From an uncultured bacterium (GTDB lineage Bacteria; Bacteroidota; Bacteroidia; Bacteroidales; JACABE01), in the NCBI GenBank assembly GCA_903911455.1, contig CAIWDQ010000481.1, positions 1-15,018 on the forward strand: 15,018 nucleotides of DNA. Reading direction: 5' to 3'. The translations under genes were made by a program, and so were the position numbers. This document shows, piece after piece, positions 1-6,502 of this stretch. The notes beneath the pieces are model-generated. The model was not told where the DNA came from, ran no database searches, and was given only the letters and a program-made list of their open reading frames with translations. Within the stretch, counting starts at the first letter, position 1. Each line of letters begins with the position of its first letter.

Positions 1-65
1 CATTCCTATTTGATTAGATTGATTTAAAAGATTTCACAAACTTAGTACTTTTTTATCAGACCAAA
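1..65 (-). promoter_or_regulatory. Leftward promoter with a start codon at the window edge
   Basis: On the minus strand a TAAGTTTG (bases 44-37) matches the Bacteroidetes -7 consensus TAnnTTTG exactly. A TTTG (65-62) lies 17 nt upstream at the place of the -33 box. About 34 nt downstream of the -7 box is an ATG (bases 3-1), preceded by AATAGGA. This is what the start of a gene reading out of the window to the left would look like. Only the start codon is visible, so nothing can be said about the product. The promoter match is seen directly; the gene is an inference. Confidence 0.45.
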
Positions 66-168
66 GCAATTTTACTACATTATTTCATCTTTATTCTTCT
101 TTTTTCCTAAGTAATTCTCCCTCAAAATAAAGTTATGAACCATTAAAGAGTCTTAATCTTACGTATCC

Positions 169-297
169 ATGAAAATTATCTTAAAATTGTTAATAACTTT
201 ATCCGCCATTGTGCTTTTATTGTTGTACCATTGCAGTATGAAAATTAAAATAAGTATTGAAATCATTAAAATATCATCAGATGGATACCTTCTTTAA
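169..297 (+). CDS. Short hydrophobic ORF, possible membrane or signal peptide (42 aa)
   Basis: An ATG at 169 opens 42 codons. The product has one lysine-flanked hydrophobic stretch (about residues 3-20, rich in Leu and Ile) followed by HCS and a polar tail, and stops at 295-297. This looks like the front of an exported protein or a single-span micropeptide. The residues before the cysteine (Y-H) do not make a good lipobox. It overlaps the next ORF, which lies in another frame, so it could be the amino end of a frame-shifted gene. No family is recognised, and chance is possible in sequence this AT-rich. Confidence 0.25.
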   Translation: MKIILKLLITLSAIVLLLLYHCSMKIKISIEIIKISSDGYLL

Positions 298-718
298 GAA
301 GCCAAGCTTCCACGGTATGATTAATAATTGCAATCTCAGGTTTAGTTTCATTCACTTTACTAAAAGACGTTCGACTACAGCTATGTCTTTTGGTCAAACA
401 CACCCCTCGACCTTATTTATTATCTTAGATAAGCGCCATTATACCTTAAGCTTTGCTACGCATTACGACTATTTTATTTGCAACAGCACCCAATTGTTGT
501 ATCGTAAAAAGAATAATGCACACTTCGAAACTAATAGTTTAAACTATACTAAAAGTTCTTCGCTCTATTACAGTAATAGTACGACCTCCGGAAAGTATAG
601 TGCACACTATTGCGGTACTAGTATAAACTATCATGTGGATAGTTTGCAAAATACTTGCTCTATTATAAAGAATACCTTCTCTTGTTTGAAGAAATCTTAT
701 GATATTATGAAGAAATAA
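281..718 (+). CDS. Doubtful hypothetical ORF (145 aa from ATG 281)
   Basis: The frame is open from a TTG at 257 to a TAA at 716-718; the first ATG is at 281. The product is unlike a normal soluble protein: it is very rich in Ser, Tyr, Asn, Thr, Cys and His and almost lacks Glu, Val and Gly. No signal peptide, domain or motif is recognised. The DNA beneath it contains several hairpins (543-645), which suggests that the open frame may be incidental to a structured or decayed sequence. The frame continues open past the TAA through the 21-nt repeat to a stop near 798. It may be a real small protein, a decayed gene with its front at 169, or not coding at all. Confidence 0.22.
   Translation: MDTFFKKPSFHGMINNCNLRFSFIHFTKRRSTTAMSFGQTHPSTLFIILDKRHYTLSFATHYDYFICNSTQLLYRKKNNAHFETNSLNYTKSSSLYYSNSTTSGKYSAHYCGTSINYHVDSLQNTCSIIKNTFSCLKKSYDIMKK
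543..646. other. Cluster of hairpins in the 257-718 ORF
   Basis: Three inverted repeats lie within about 100 bases. An 8-bp helix ACTATACT (543-550) pairs with AGTATAGT (594-601). Nested inside it is CTATTA (565-570) with TAATAG (574-579) around a CAG loop. To the right is AAACTATC (625-632) with GATAGTTT (638-645) around a 5-nt loop. A palindrome TAGTTTAAACTA lies just to the left. The set could be a structured RNA or a decayed mobile-element end. It does not match a tRNA or any RNA family I know. Confidence 0.3.
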
Positions 719-773
719 CTGACTTTTATGAAGAAGTCGGCCACTTTTATGAAGAAGTGGGCCACTTTTACAT
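700..773. repeat. 21-nt tandem repeat, about three and a half units
   Basis: Two close units (721-741 and 742-762) follow a diverged first unit (700-720) and precede a partial one (763-773). The core is CTTTTATGAAGAAGT. Each full unit can form a 5-bp hairpin, GACTT/AAGTC in the first and CACTT/AAGTG in the second, so the outer base pair has changed on both sides. Read in the frame of the upstream ORF after its stop codon, it encodes a heptapeptide repeat of the type ATFMKKS. Confidence 0.7.
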
Positions 774-867
774 ATTTCTCAGATATGTCTATATAATAAG
801 ACTTTAACAAACTACACTAAAAATTTATTAATAAAAACAATTTATTTAATATCTTTAAAAAAAGAAA
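774..867. other. AT-rich leader of the 208-aa gene
   Basis: This stretch is almost entirely A and T. The best promoter-like match is TATCTTTA (850-857), one base off TAnnTTTG, but it sits only 10 bases before the start codon and has no -33 box, so I do not call it. No Shine-Dalgarno sequence is visible, which is usual for Bacteroidetes. Confidence 0.3.
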
Positions 868-1494
868 ATGTCTTTAAAAATAGTTTTACAACAGATTATT
901 CCATTCTCACGTCACAATGATGTGCACATGTTTATGGCTAATCAATGCGTAAAGCTAACTGCACACGGTACTCTATGCCCCAAGCTTTCATACACAGGCT
1001 TGGTAATGACAGGTAAGAATACTGCATTCTATAACGCAATTTTAGGTACTATGAATAACGTTGACGGACAGTCGAGGTTAGCAGTTCAAATTTGCGATGA
1101 AATACGTGGAAATTTCAAAATTAACTCTAGAGATGCTGAGCAAGTTACTAACGAAACAGGTGATATTACCATACCTGGTCTGTTAGGCTTTACCATCCTT
1201 GGCGACAAAACTCCAATATATATTCCCGATCTAACAGTCGAAAACACTGTTATCATTGGTAAATTACATTTTAGAATTAAGTCGGTTGATATGAAAATAG
1301 TTTATAACATAGAATGCACTCAGTTAGCTGAAGACGACAGCATAGTGTTGATAACCGAAAGGATGTTGACAAATGCTATGGGTGATTTAGATGGTTTTGT
1401 TTCAGGAGCAAAATATATGTTCAGAGCACAACCAATCTTCACACAAAACAGGAAAGGAGCCTTCACTGATTATGTCATGATCAGAGTAAGCTAG
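868..1494 (+). CDS. Uncharacterised 208-aa protein with a possible FnIII-like C-terminus
   Basis: The ATG at 868 follows an A-rich stretch and gives 208 residues with no signal peptide and no membrane segment, so the protein is probably cytoplasmic or leaves by a route I cannot see. No named family is recognised. Residues about 70-90 look helical. The last third is beta-rich, and its end (about 174-207, FVSGAKYMFRAQPIFTQ, then DYVMIRVS) resembles the closing strands of a fibronectin type III fold, where a Gly-x-x-Tyr-x-Phe-Arg strand is common. Its 3' side copies that of the 310-aa gene: an AATT-core heptamer repeat starts 3 nt after the stop codon and a hairpin terminator follows. It is the only well-supported rightward gene and converges on the TonB pair. 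Existence as a gene is likely; the fold is inference. Confidence 0.7.
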   Translation: MSLKIVLQQIIPFSRHNDVHMFMANQCVKLTAHGTLCPKLSYTGLVMTGKNTAFYNAILGTMNNVDGQSRLAVQICDEIRGNFKINSRDAEQVTNETGDITIPGLLGFTILGDKTPIYIPDLTVENTVIIGKLHFRIKSVDMKIVYNIECTQLAEDDSIVLITERMLTNAMGDLDGFVSGAKYMFRAQPIFTQNRKGAFTDYVMIRVS

Positions 1495-1497
1495 AAA

Positions 1498-1530
1498 GAA
1501 TTATGAGTTATGAATTATGAATTATGAATT
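1498..1530. repeat. Heptamer tandem repeat GAATTAT
   Basis: Four full units and a partial one: GAATTAT, GAGTTAT, GAATTAT, GAATTAT, GAATT. It begins 3 nt after the TAG stop of the 208-aa gene. The unit is the same as in the repeats at 11260 and 11564 except for its last base. Confidence 0.85.
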
Positions 1531-1583
1531 GAAAAACAGAAAATTTATAATTTTATATTCGTAATTTTTAAATTCTATTAAAA

Positions 1584-1621
1584 AAAGAAGCCTTCAGAAT
1601 TAATTTTTTGAAGGCTTCTTT
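1584..1621. terminator. Bidirectional hairpin terminator between convergent genes
   Basis: A 12-bp perfect stem (1584-1595 with 1610-1621, core AAGAAGCCTTC/GAAGGCTTCTT) encloses a 14-nt loop. On the minus strand it is followed by seven Ts (1586-1580), so it is a strong terminator for the TonB pair. On the plus strand the T-run is short, but the hairpin can also end the 208-aa gene. Confidence 0.85.
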
Positions 1622-1647
1622 AATTTATGTTCTATAAAAGAATGGAT

Positions 1648-2496
1648 TTATGTCAAATTAAACTTTAATGGTAAGTTAAATTGTACTCTTACCGGCTTCC
1701 CATATGTCTTTCCTGCCTTCCATTTCTTATTCATTAGCCTAACTACCCTTATTGATTCTTCGTCACAGCCACCTCCTATGCCCCTTAATATTCTTATACC
1801 ACTTACTGAACCATCTTCCATAACAATAAATGTAATGTAAACTGTACCTGATATACCTTCTTCTCTCGCTAATATAGGATATTTAATATTATCTCCAATA
1901 AAATGAGAAAGTTCCTTAACTCCTCCATTAAATTCAGGCATTACTTCAACAAAATTAAATACATCTGATGTTTCTTCTTCTCCTTTAGTATTCCAATTCC
2001 TGTTACTTATGGGTTGATTATCTATATATATTTCCTCCTTATTTATTTTACCTGATTTAGGGTAATAATACGTCCATTTCCCATCCTTTACTAAAGGAAA
2101 TATTAAATAACTAAAGCCCGTTGACTCTAATTTATTATTATTATATGTTTTTATAATGTAACCGTTACCTGATTTATTAAAAACTCTTATAAATGAATGC
2201 TCCTTGTTATTTGAAGTTTCAGGATATGTAAAAATATATGTTGAATCATTTGTTTTATTTATATGGCAAGTAGAACCTTCATGCCATATTGTATCAATTT
2301 CAGTATAATTACTCTTATGATATTCAAACAATAAAAAATAGTCACCCATAACATTTGTAACTTTTTCATACCTTGTTGCTTTTTCAGTGGGATTTAGAAC
2401 TTTTTCAACACAAGAATAATAAATAATTGTATCCCTTTGCGAAAAAACAATGCTCGTTAGCATTAGTAGAATTATAGTTATGCTTATTTTTTTCAT
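1648..2496 (-). CDS. TonB C-terminal domain protein, downstream copy (282 aa)
   Basis: Residues 1-20 form a signal peptide ending VFSQ. Residues about 182-281 are a TonB C-terminal domain of the Bacteroidetes type: it opens with VEVMPEFNGGVKELSHFI, has the YP pair at 206-207, then GTVYITFIVMEDGSVSG, and ends VRVQFNLPLKF. In classical TonB this domain contacts the TonB box of outer-membrane receptors. Residues about 137-178 look like a MORN-type segment (DGKWTYYYPKSGK). The middle (21-136) is unassigned. The amino end reads as a cleavable signal rather than the membrane anchor of true TonB, and no ExbB or ExbD gene is nearby, so real energy transduction is doubtful. It starts 54 bp after the end of its paralogue and is probably on the same transcript, ending at the terminator at 1584-1621. 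Confidence 0.9.
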   Translation of the reverse strand: MKKISITIILLMLTSIVFSQRDTIIYYSCVEKVLNPTEKATRYEKVTNVMGDYFLLFEYHKSNYTEIDTIWHEGSTCHINKTNDSTYIFTYPETSNNKEHSFIRVFNKSGNGYIIKTYNNNKLESTGFSYLIFPLVKDGKWTYYYPKSGKINKEEIYIDNQPISNRNWNTKGEEETSDVFNFVEVMPEFNGGVKELSHFIGDNIKYPILAREEGISGTVYITFIVMEDGSVSGIRILRGIGGGCDEESIRVVRLMNKKWKAGKTYGKPVRVQFNLPLKFNLT

Positions 2497-2550
2497 GGTG
2501 TAAATGGGTTTAATTGTATTATTAATTAAAGTAAGGATAAAAATAAGGTT

Positions 2551-3399
2551 TTATTTTAAATTAATTCTTAATGGTAAATTAAACTGCACTCTAACTGGCT
2601 TACCATTGTTCTTTCCTGCCTTCCATTTCTTTTCCATTAGCTTAACTACTCTCAAAGCTTCTGCATCAAGTGACTTTGATAAACTTCTTAGTATCTTAAT
2701 TTCGCTTAATGATCCATCTTCCATAACCACAAAAGTAACATATATAGTGCCTGTAGTACCTTCTTCTCTATCTTCCATAGGATATTTAAGATTAGTAAAC
2801 AAAAATTTATTCATTTCTTCCATTCCTCCATCAAATTCTGGCATTTCATCAGCACGATCAAATACATCTGAGAGTAATTCCACTCCATTTTCATCCCATC
2901 TTTTATTTGATATAGCCTGATTATCTAGATAAGTTTGTTTCATTATAAATTTATCGGAATTTGGATAATAAATAGTCCATTCGCCTTGTTGAATTAAAGG
3001 GAATATTAAAGTACTAAAACCGAAACCTCTTAATTTATTATCAACATATATTTTTATAAAGTAGCCATTATCTACTTTTTTAAAAATTCTATAGGATGTA
3101 TTATCCTTTTCGTTTGTTTTAGATGGATAGCTGAAGGTATAAGTAGAATCGTTTATTTTATTTATATGACATGTGGAACCTTCATGCCATTCAGTATCCT
3201 CTTTGTCATAAGTATTTTTATAAAATTCATTTAACAAGTATTCATTATCACTAATTTTTTTTACTTTCTGATAAGTTTGAGCTTTATCAGAAGAATTAAG
3301 AGTCTTTTTACTATTTGAATAATAAATAGTAGTATCCTTTTGCGAAAAAACAATGCTCGTTAGCAATAATAGTACAATAGTTATACTTATTTTTTTCAT
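2551..3399 (-). CDS. TonB C-terminal domain protein, upstream copy (282 aa)
   Basis: This is a paralogue of the next gene with the same length and domain order: signal peptide 1-20 (MKKISITIVLLLL...VFSQ), an unassigned middle, a MORN-like segment (QGEWTIYYPNSDK), and a TonB C-terminal domain over the last 100 residues (EMPEFDGGMEE, NLKYP, GTIYVTFVVMEDGSLSE, VRVQFNLPL). I place the start at the ATG at 3399. The frame is open to a TTG at 3441, but that would overlap the -7 promoter box, and the ATG at 3399 lines up exactly with the start and leader of the paralogue. The role is presumably periplasmic, interacting with a partner through the TonB domain; the partner is not in the window. The pair arose by tandem duplication. 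Confidence 0.9.
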   Translation of the reverse strand: MKKISITIVLLLLTSIVFSQKDTTIYYSNSKKTLNSSDKAQTYQKVKKISDNEYLLNEFYKNTYDKEDTEWHEGSTCHINKINDSTYTFSYPSKTNEKDNTSYRIFKKVDNGYFIKIYVDNKLRGFGFSTLIFPLIQQGEWTIYYPNSDKFIMKQTYLDNQAISNKRWDENGVELLSDVFDRADEMPEFDGGMEEMNKFLFTNLKYPMEDREEGTTGTIYVTFVVMEDGSLSEIKILRSLSKSLDAEALRVVKLMEKKWKAGKNNGKPVRVQFNLPLRINLK

Positions 3400-3438
3400 G
3401 TTGTAAATGGGTTTAATGTGGTTTTTATAATAATTATG

Positions 3439-3446
3439 CAAACATA
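3439..3446 (-). promoter_or_regulatory. -7 promoter element of the TonB pair
   Basis: The minus strand reads TATGTTTG, an exact match to TAnnTTTG, about 40 nt before the start codon at 3399. No clear TTTG lies at the -33 position. It would give a 5' leader of roughly 30 nt. The end of that leader (ATTAAACCCATTTACA) is also found before the second copy. Confidence 0.5.
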
Positions 3447-3476
3447 GTAATTATTTTATGATTTATGATAATTAAA

Positions 3477-3510
3477 AAGCCCTTCTCCGAACTTAATCAG
3501 AGAAGGGCTT
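3477..3510 (-). terminator. Terminator of the dnaX-peptidase transcript
   Basis: An 11-bp perfect stem (AAGCCCTTCTC 3477-3487 with GAGAAGGGCTT 3500-3510) has a 12-nt loop. On the minus strand it is followed by five Ts (3478-3474). It lies 28 nt past the stop codon of the 979-aa peptidase and separates it from the TonB pair. Confidence 0.85.
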
Positions 3511-3538
3511 ATCTATTTAATTATAAAACTAATTAATA

Positions 3539-6478
3539 TTAGTATCCGAAAACTTCTTCTAACGTAAGTGTTTTAACCTTACCGTACTTTTCTATTACTG
3601 TAAAGTCTATTTCTTTCTTATCACCTAAAACTACATAAGTATGAGTTTTATTTTTGATATTTTTTTCTGCAAAAGTTTTAACATTAGTAATAGTCATTGC
3701 AGGAACTTTTTCAAAAATATCTTTACGGGTATCATAATCGTTGCCCATTTTCTTAGCATTTTCGTATCTGAATAAGATATCTGATTTAGTAATACGCTCT
3801 GTACGTAGTTTTTGTACAATAGCATCCTTAGCTAAGGTAAAAGATTTTTCAGATTCAGGCATATTGTTAAGCAAAGTTGTTAGAGCGGCCAAAGCATCGT
3901 TTAATTTATCGTTTTGAGTTCCAATAAATGAAAGACTAAAGTAAGATCTATCCTTACGAGCCGGGCTTTGATAGATAGACATAGCAGTATAAGCTAAAGA
4001 TCTAGCCTCTCTTAACTCCTGAAATACGATTGAATTCATACTACCTCCAAAATATTCATTAAATAAGGTAACATCAGGCGACAAAGTTTTGTCATATAAA
4101 CTACCTTTACTCAATAAAATCATCTGTGATTGCTTAGTATCAAAGTCTACGAAGTAAATGATATTCTTTTTGGTATCTTGTTCGGTAAATTTAGTCTCTG
4201 CAGGTACAGGTTTTAGTTTAGATGGAGTATTATGATAAAGATCCATTAGTTTAGATAGCTCAGCTTGTGTTTGATTACCATAATAAAGGATGTGATGCTC
4301 ATAAGTATTAAGTGCATGTAGCTTATCTACCAGTTCTTGTGATGTTAAAGCATTCAATTCCTTCTCTGATAGTATATTTGTACTAGGAGATTTGGTGCCA
4401 TACATAGCATATGTAACCATAGCACGGAAAATATTTTGTGGATTTAGCTTAGCATCTTTTCTTTTCTTCATAATGTCTTTCAACATATTGTCAAAAGCAT
4501 CTTTATTAGGCTGACAATCGGCTAATAATAATTCAAAAAGCTTAAGAGCATCAGGCATATTCTCAGTTAATCCACTTAGGCTAACATAAATCTGATCAGC
4601 TGAGTTAGAAACATTAAAAGAACATCCTAATTTGTAGAATTCTTGTTTTAATTGTTCTGATGTATATTTAGATGTTCCTAAATATTTAAGATAACTAATA
4701 GCTACACCGTATTTTCTATCATTGTTTGAACCCATTTCAAAAACATAATACAGATCAAAGGTCTTGTTTTCTGTATTTTCTTTATAATAAACAGGAATAT
4801 TCAACACAACAGGACCTGAATTTTTAACAGTAAACTTTAATATATCCTTATTAAAATCAATATACACAGGTTCTATTTCTTTTACTTTAAGAGCTTGTAT
4901 GTTCTTAAGGAATTCTGATTGACTATCACGATTAACCTGTATAGGAGTGATCTTTGGTTTCTTAACTTTCTTAATAGTTTCATCTTTTCCTTTCTTTTTT
5001 AACACAACAACATAGTTATCGTTCAGATATTTCTTAGCAAATTCAACAACTTCTTGCTTTGTAATTTTAGAAAGCTTCTCAATAGATTCAACTTCGTCCT
5101 TCCATGTAGTACCCAAGATGAAAGAAGTAACAAAAGCCATAGCTCTTGAGTTATTACTTTCAGATTCTTTAACCTGACGAAGTTTAAGATCGTTGATAAT
5201 AGCGCTCATCAACCAATCAGGGAACTCTCCTTTCTTAAGTAATTCAACTTGCGAAAGCAAAAGGTCTTTAACTTCGTCCAAAGTTTGACCTGCTTTAGGT
5301 TTTCCTGATAATACCAATGCAGAATAATCCTTCATAATATCAGGATTAGAACCGGCACTCAATACTTTCTGTTTTTGGTTAAGATTTAAGTCAATTAAAC
5401 CAGCATTACCGTTAGTTAAAATCATATCACACATCGTAATCATGTCAGCTTCTTTAGAACCTGCACCTTCAAAACGATAAGCAATAGAGATGTTCTCAGC
5501 ATCAGGGCCCATACATTCCTTAACGATAGGTTTAGCAATAGGTTGTTCTTTAGTAAAGTTGAAAGGAGGCACAACACCAGTCTTTAATGCTCCGAATTTC
5601 TGATCAATAACTTTAATAGCATAATCAGGATCAAAATCTCCAGCAATACAAACAGCCATATTATTAGCTACATAATATTTTGCATAAAACTCACGAATAT
5701 TTTTCATCGAAGGATTCTTAATATGATCCTGAGTTCCTATAGTAGTTTGAGTTCCATAAGGATGATTAGGGAATAAACCTTCTAACATAGCAGTATAAAC
5801 CTTACGACCATCATTAGCTAAGTTCATATTCTTTTCTTCGTAAATAGTTTCCAATTCAGTATGGAACAAACGTAAAACAGGATCGCTGAATCTGTCAGCT
5901 TGTATAGTAGCCCAATTCTCTAATTGATTAGATGGGATATCATCTACAAAAACAGTTTCTTCTAAAGAAGTAAATGCATTGGTACCTGTGGCACCAATGA
6001 TGTTCATAAGCTTATCATATTCATTTGGAATAGCAAAACCAGATGCAATATAAGAAATACTATCTATTACATGATACATAGCTTTACGTTGAGCATCATC
6101 TTTTAATGTACGATAGATCTCAAATAAAGAATCTATTGCAACAATATATGGTTTTTCCATAGACCAATCTTTAGTTCCATAATGAGAGGTTCCTTTAAAC
6201 ATCATATGTTCAAAATAATGAGCAAGACCTGTGGTTTCAGCAGGATCATTCTTGCTTCCTGCTCTTACAGCAACAAAAGTCTGAATTCTAGGTGCATCTT
6301 TGTAAACCGACATGTAAACCTTTAATCCATTATCTAAGGTATAAATCCTTGTTTTAAAAGGATCATTAGGGACAGATTCGTAAGTATATTGTTTTTGTGA
6401 ATATACTTTACTAAAAGAAGTGATAAAAAGTGAAATACTTAATAAGAGTATCCCAAGAAATTTTAGTTGTTTTCTCAT
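3539..6478 (-). CDS. Exported M16 zinc metallopeptidase (979 aa)
   Basis: A signal peptide covers residues 1-28 (hydrophobic core LGILLLSISLFITSF, end VYSQ). The first half has the inverted zinc motif of family M16, H87-Y-F-E90-H91 followed by MMFKGT, with E90 as catalytic base. The likely third ligand is E215 in TELETIYEEKNM, with E208 as the accompanying glutamate. Near the end, R823 and Y830 in ELREARSLAY match the Arg-x6-Tyr substrate-binding pair of M16 enzymes. The length fits a single chain made of two M16 halves (active plus inactive), as in pitrilysin and PqqL. Between H91 and E215 there are 124 residues, about 40 more than in the next gene, mostly an extra helical stretch at about 105-150. 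It is the last gene of the dnaX transcript, 24 bp after the other peptidase. Likely role: degradation of peptides in the periplasm or at the envelope; the substrate is unknown. Confidence 0.93.
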   Translation of the reverse strand: MRKQLKFLGILLLSISLFITSFSKVYSQKQYTYESVPNDPFKTRIYTLDNGLKVYMSVYKDAPRIQTFVAVRAGSKNDPAETTGLAHYFEHMMFKGTSHYGTKDWSMEKPYIVAIDSLFEIYRTLKDDAQRKAMYHVIDSISYIASGFAIPNEYDKLMNIIGATGTNAFTSLEETVFVDDIPSNQLENWATIQADRFSDPVLRLFHTELETIYEEKNMNLANDGRKVYTAMLEGLFPNHPYGTQTTIGTQDHIKNPSMKNIREFYAKYYVANNMAVCIAGDFDPDYAIKVIDQKFGALKTGVVPPFNFTKEQPIAKPIVKECMGPDAENISIAYRFEGAGSKEADMITMCDMILTNGNAGLIDLNLNQKQKVLSAGSNPDIMKDYSALVLSGKPKAGQTLDEVKDLLLSQVELLKKGEFPDWLMSAIINDLKLRQVKESESNNSRAMAFVTSFILGTTWKDEVESIEKLSKITKQEVVEFAKKYLNDNYVVVLKKKGKDETIKKVKKPKITPIQVNRDSQSEFLKNIQALKVKEIEPVYIDFNKDILKFTVKNSGPVVLNIPVYYKENTENKTFDLYYVFEMGSNNDRKYGVAISYLKYLGTSKYTSEQLKQEFYKLGCSFNVSNSADQIYVSLSGLTENMPDALKLFELLLADCQPNKDAFDNMLKDIMKKRKDAKLNPQNIFRAMVTYAMYGTKSPSTNILSEKELNALTSQELVDKLHALNTYEHHILYYGNQTQAELSKLMDLYHNTPSKLKPVPAETKFTEQDTKKNIIYFVDFDTKQSQMILLSKGSLYDKTLSPDVTLFNEYFGGSMNSIVFQELREARSLAYTAMSIYQSPARKDRSYFSLSFIGTQNDKLNDALAALTTLLNNMPESEKSFTLAKDAIVQKLRTERITKSDILFRYENAKKMGNDYDTRKDIFEKVPAMTITNVKTFAEKNIKNKTHTYVVLGDKKEIDFTVIEKYGKVKTLTLEEVFGY

Positions 6479-6502
6479 TTTAATATAAAAATTATTTATT
6501 GA

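Noticed and set aside
543..646. tRNA or tRNA-like cloverleaf
   Set aside because: The helices do not fit acceptor, D, anticodon and T arms, and there is no TTC-type T loop or CCA end in the right place.
700..773. CRISPR array
   Set aside because: The 21-nt units are directly adjacent without spacers and no cas gene is present. The heptamer arrays fail for the same reason.
2504..2920. Rightward open frame of 138 codons
   Set aside because: It lies antisense to the TonB paralogue, has a Ser/Leu/Phe-rich composition expected from the reverse of a coding strand, and shows no domain.
3400..3441. Upstream TTG start for the first TonB-domain gene (14 extra residues)
   Set aside because: It would begin inside the TAnnTTTG promoter box and spoil the signal peptide; the ATG at 3399 aligns with the paralogue.
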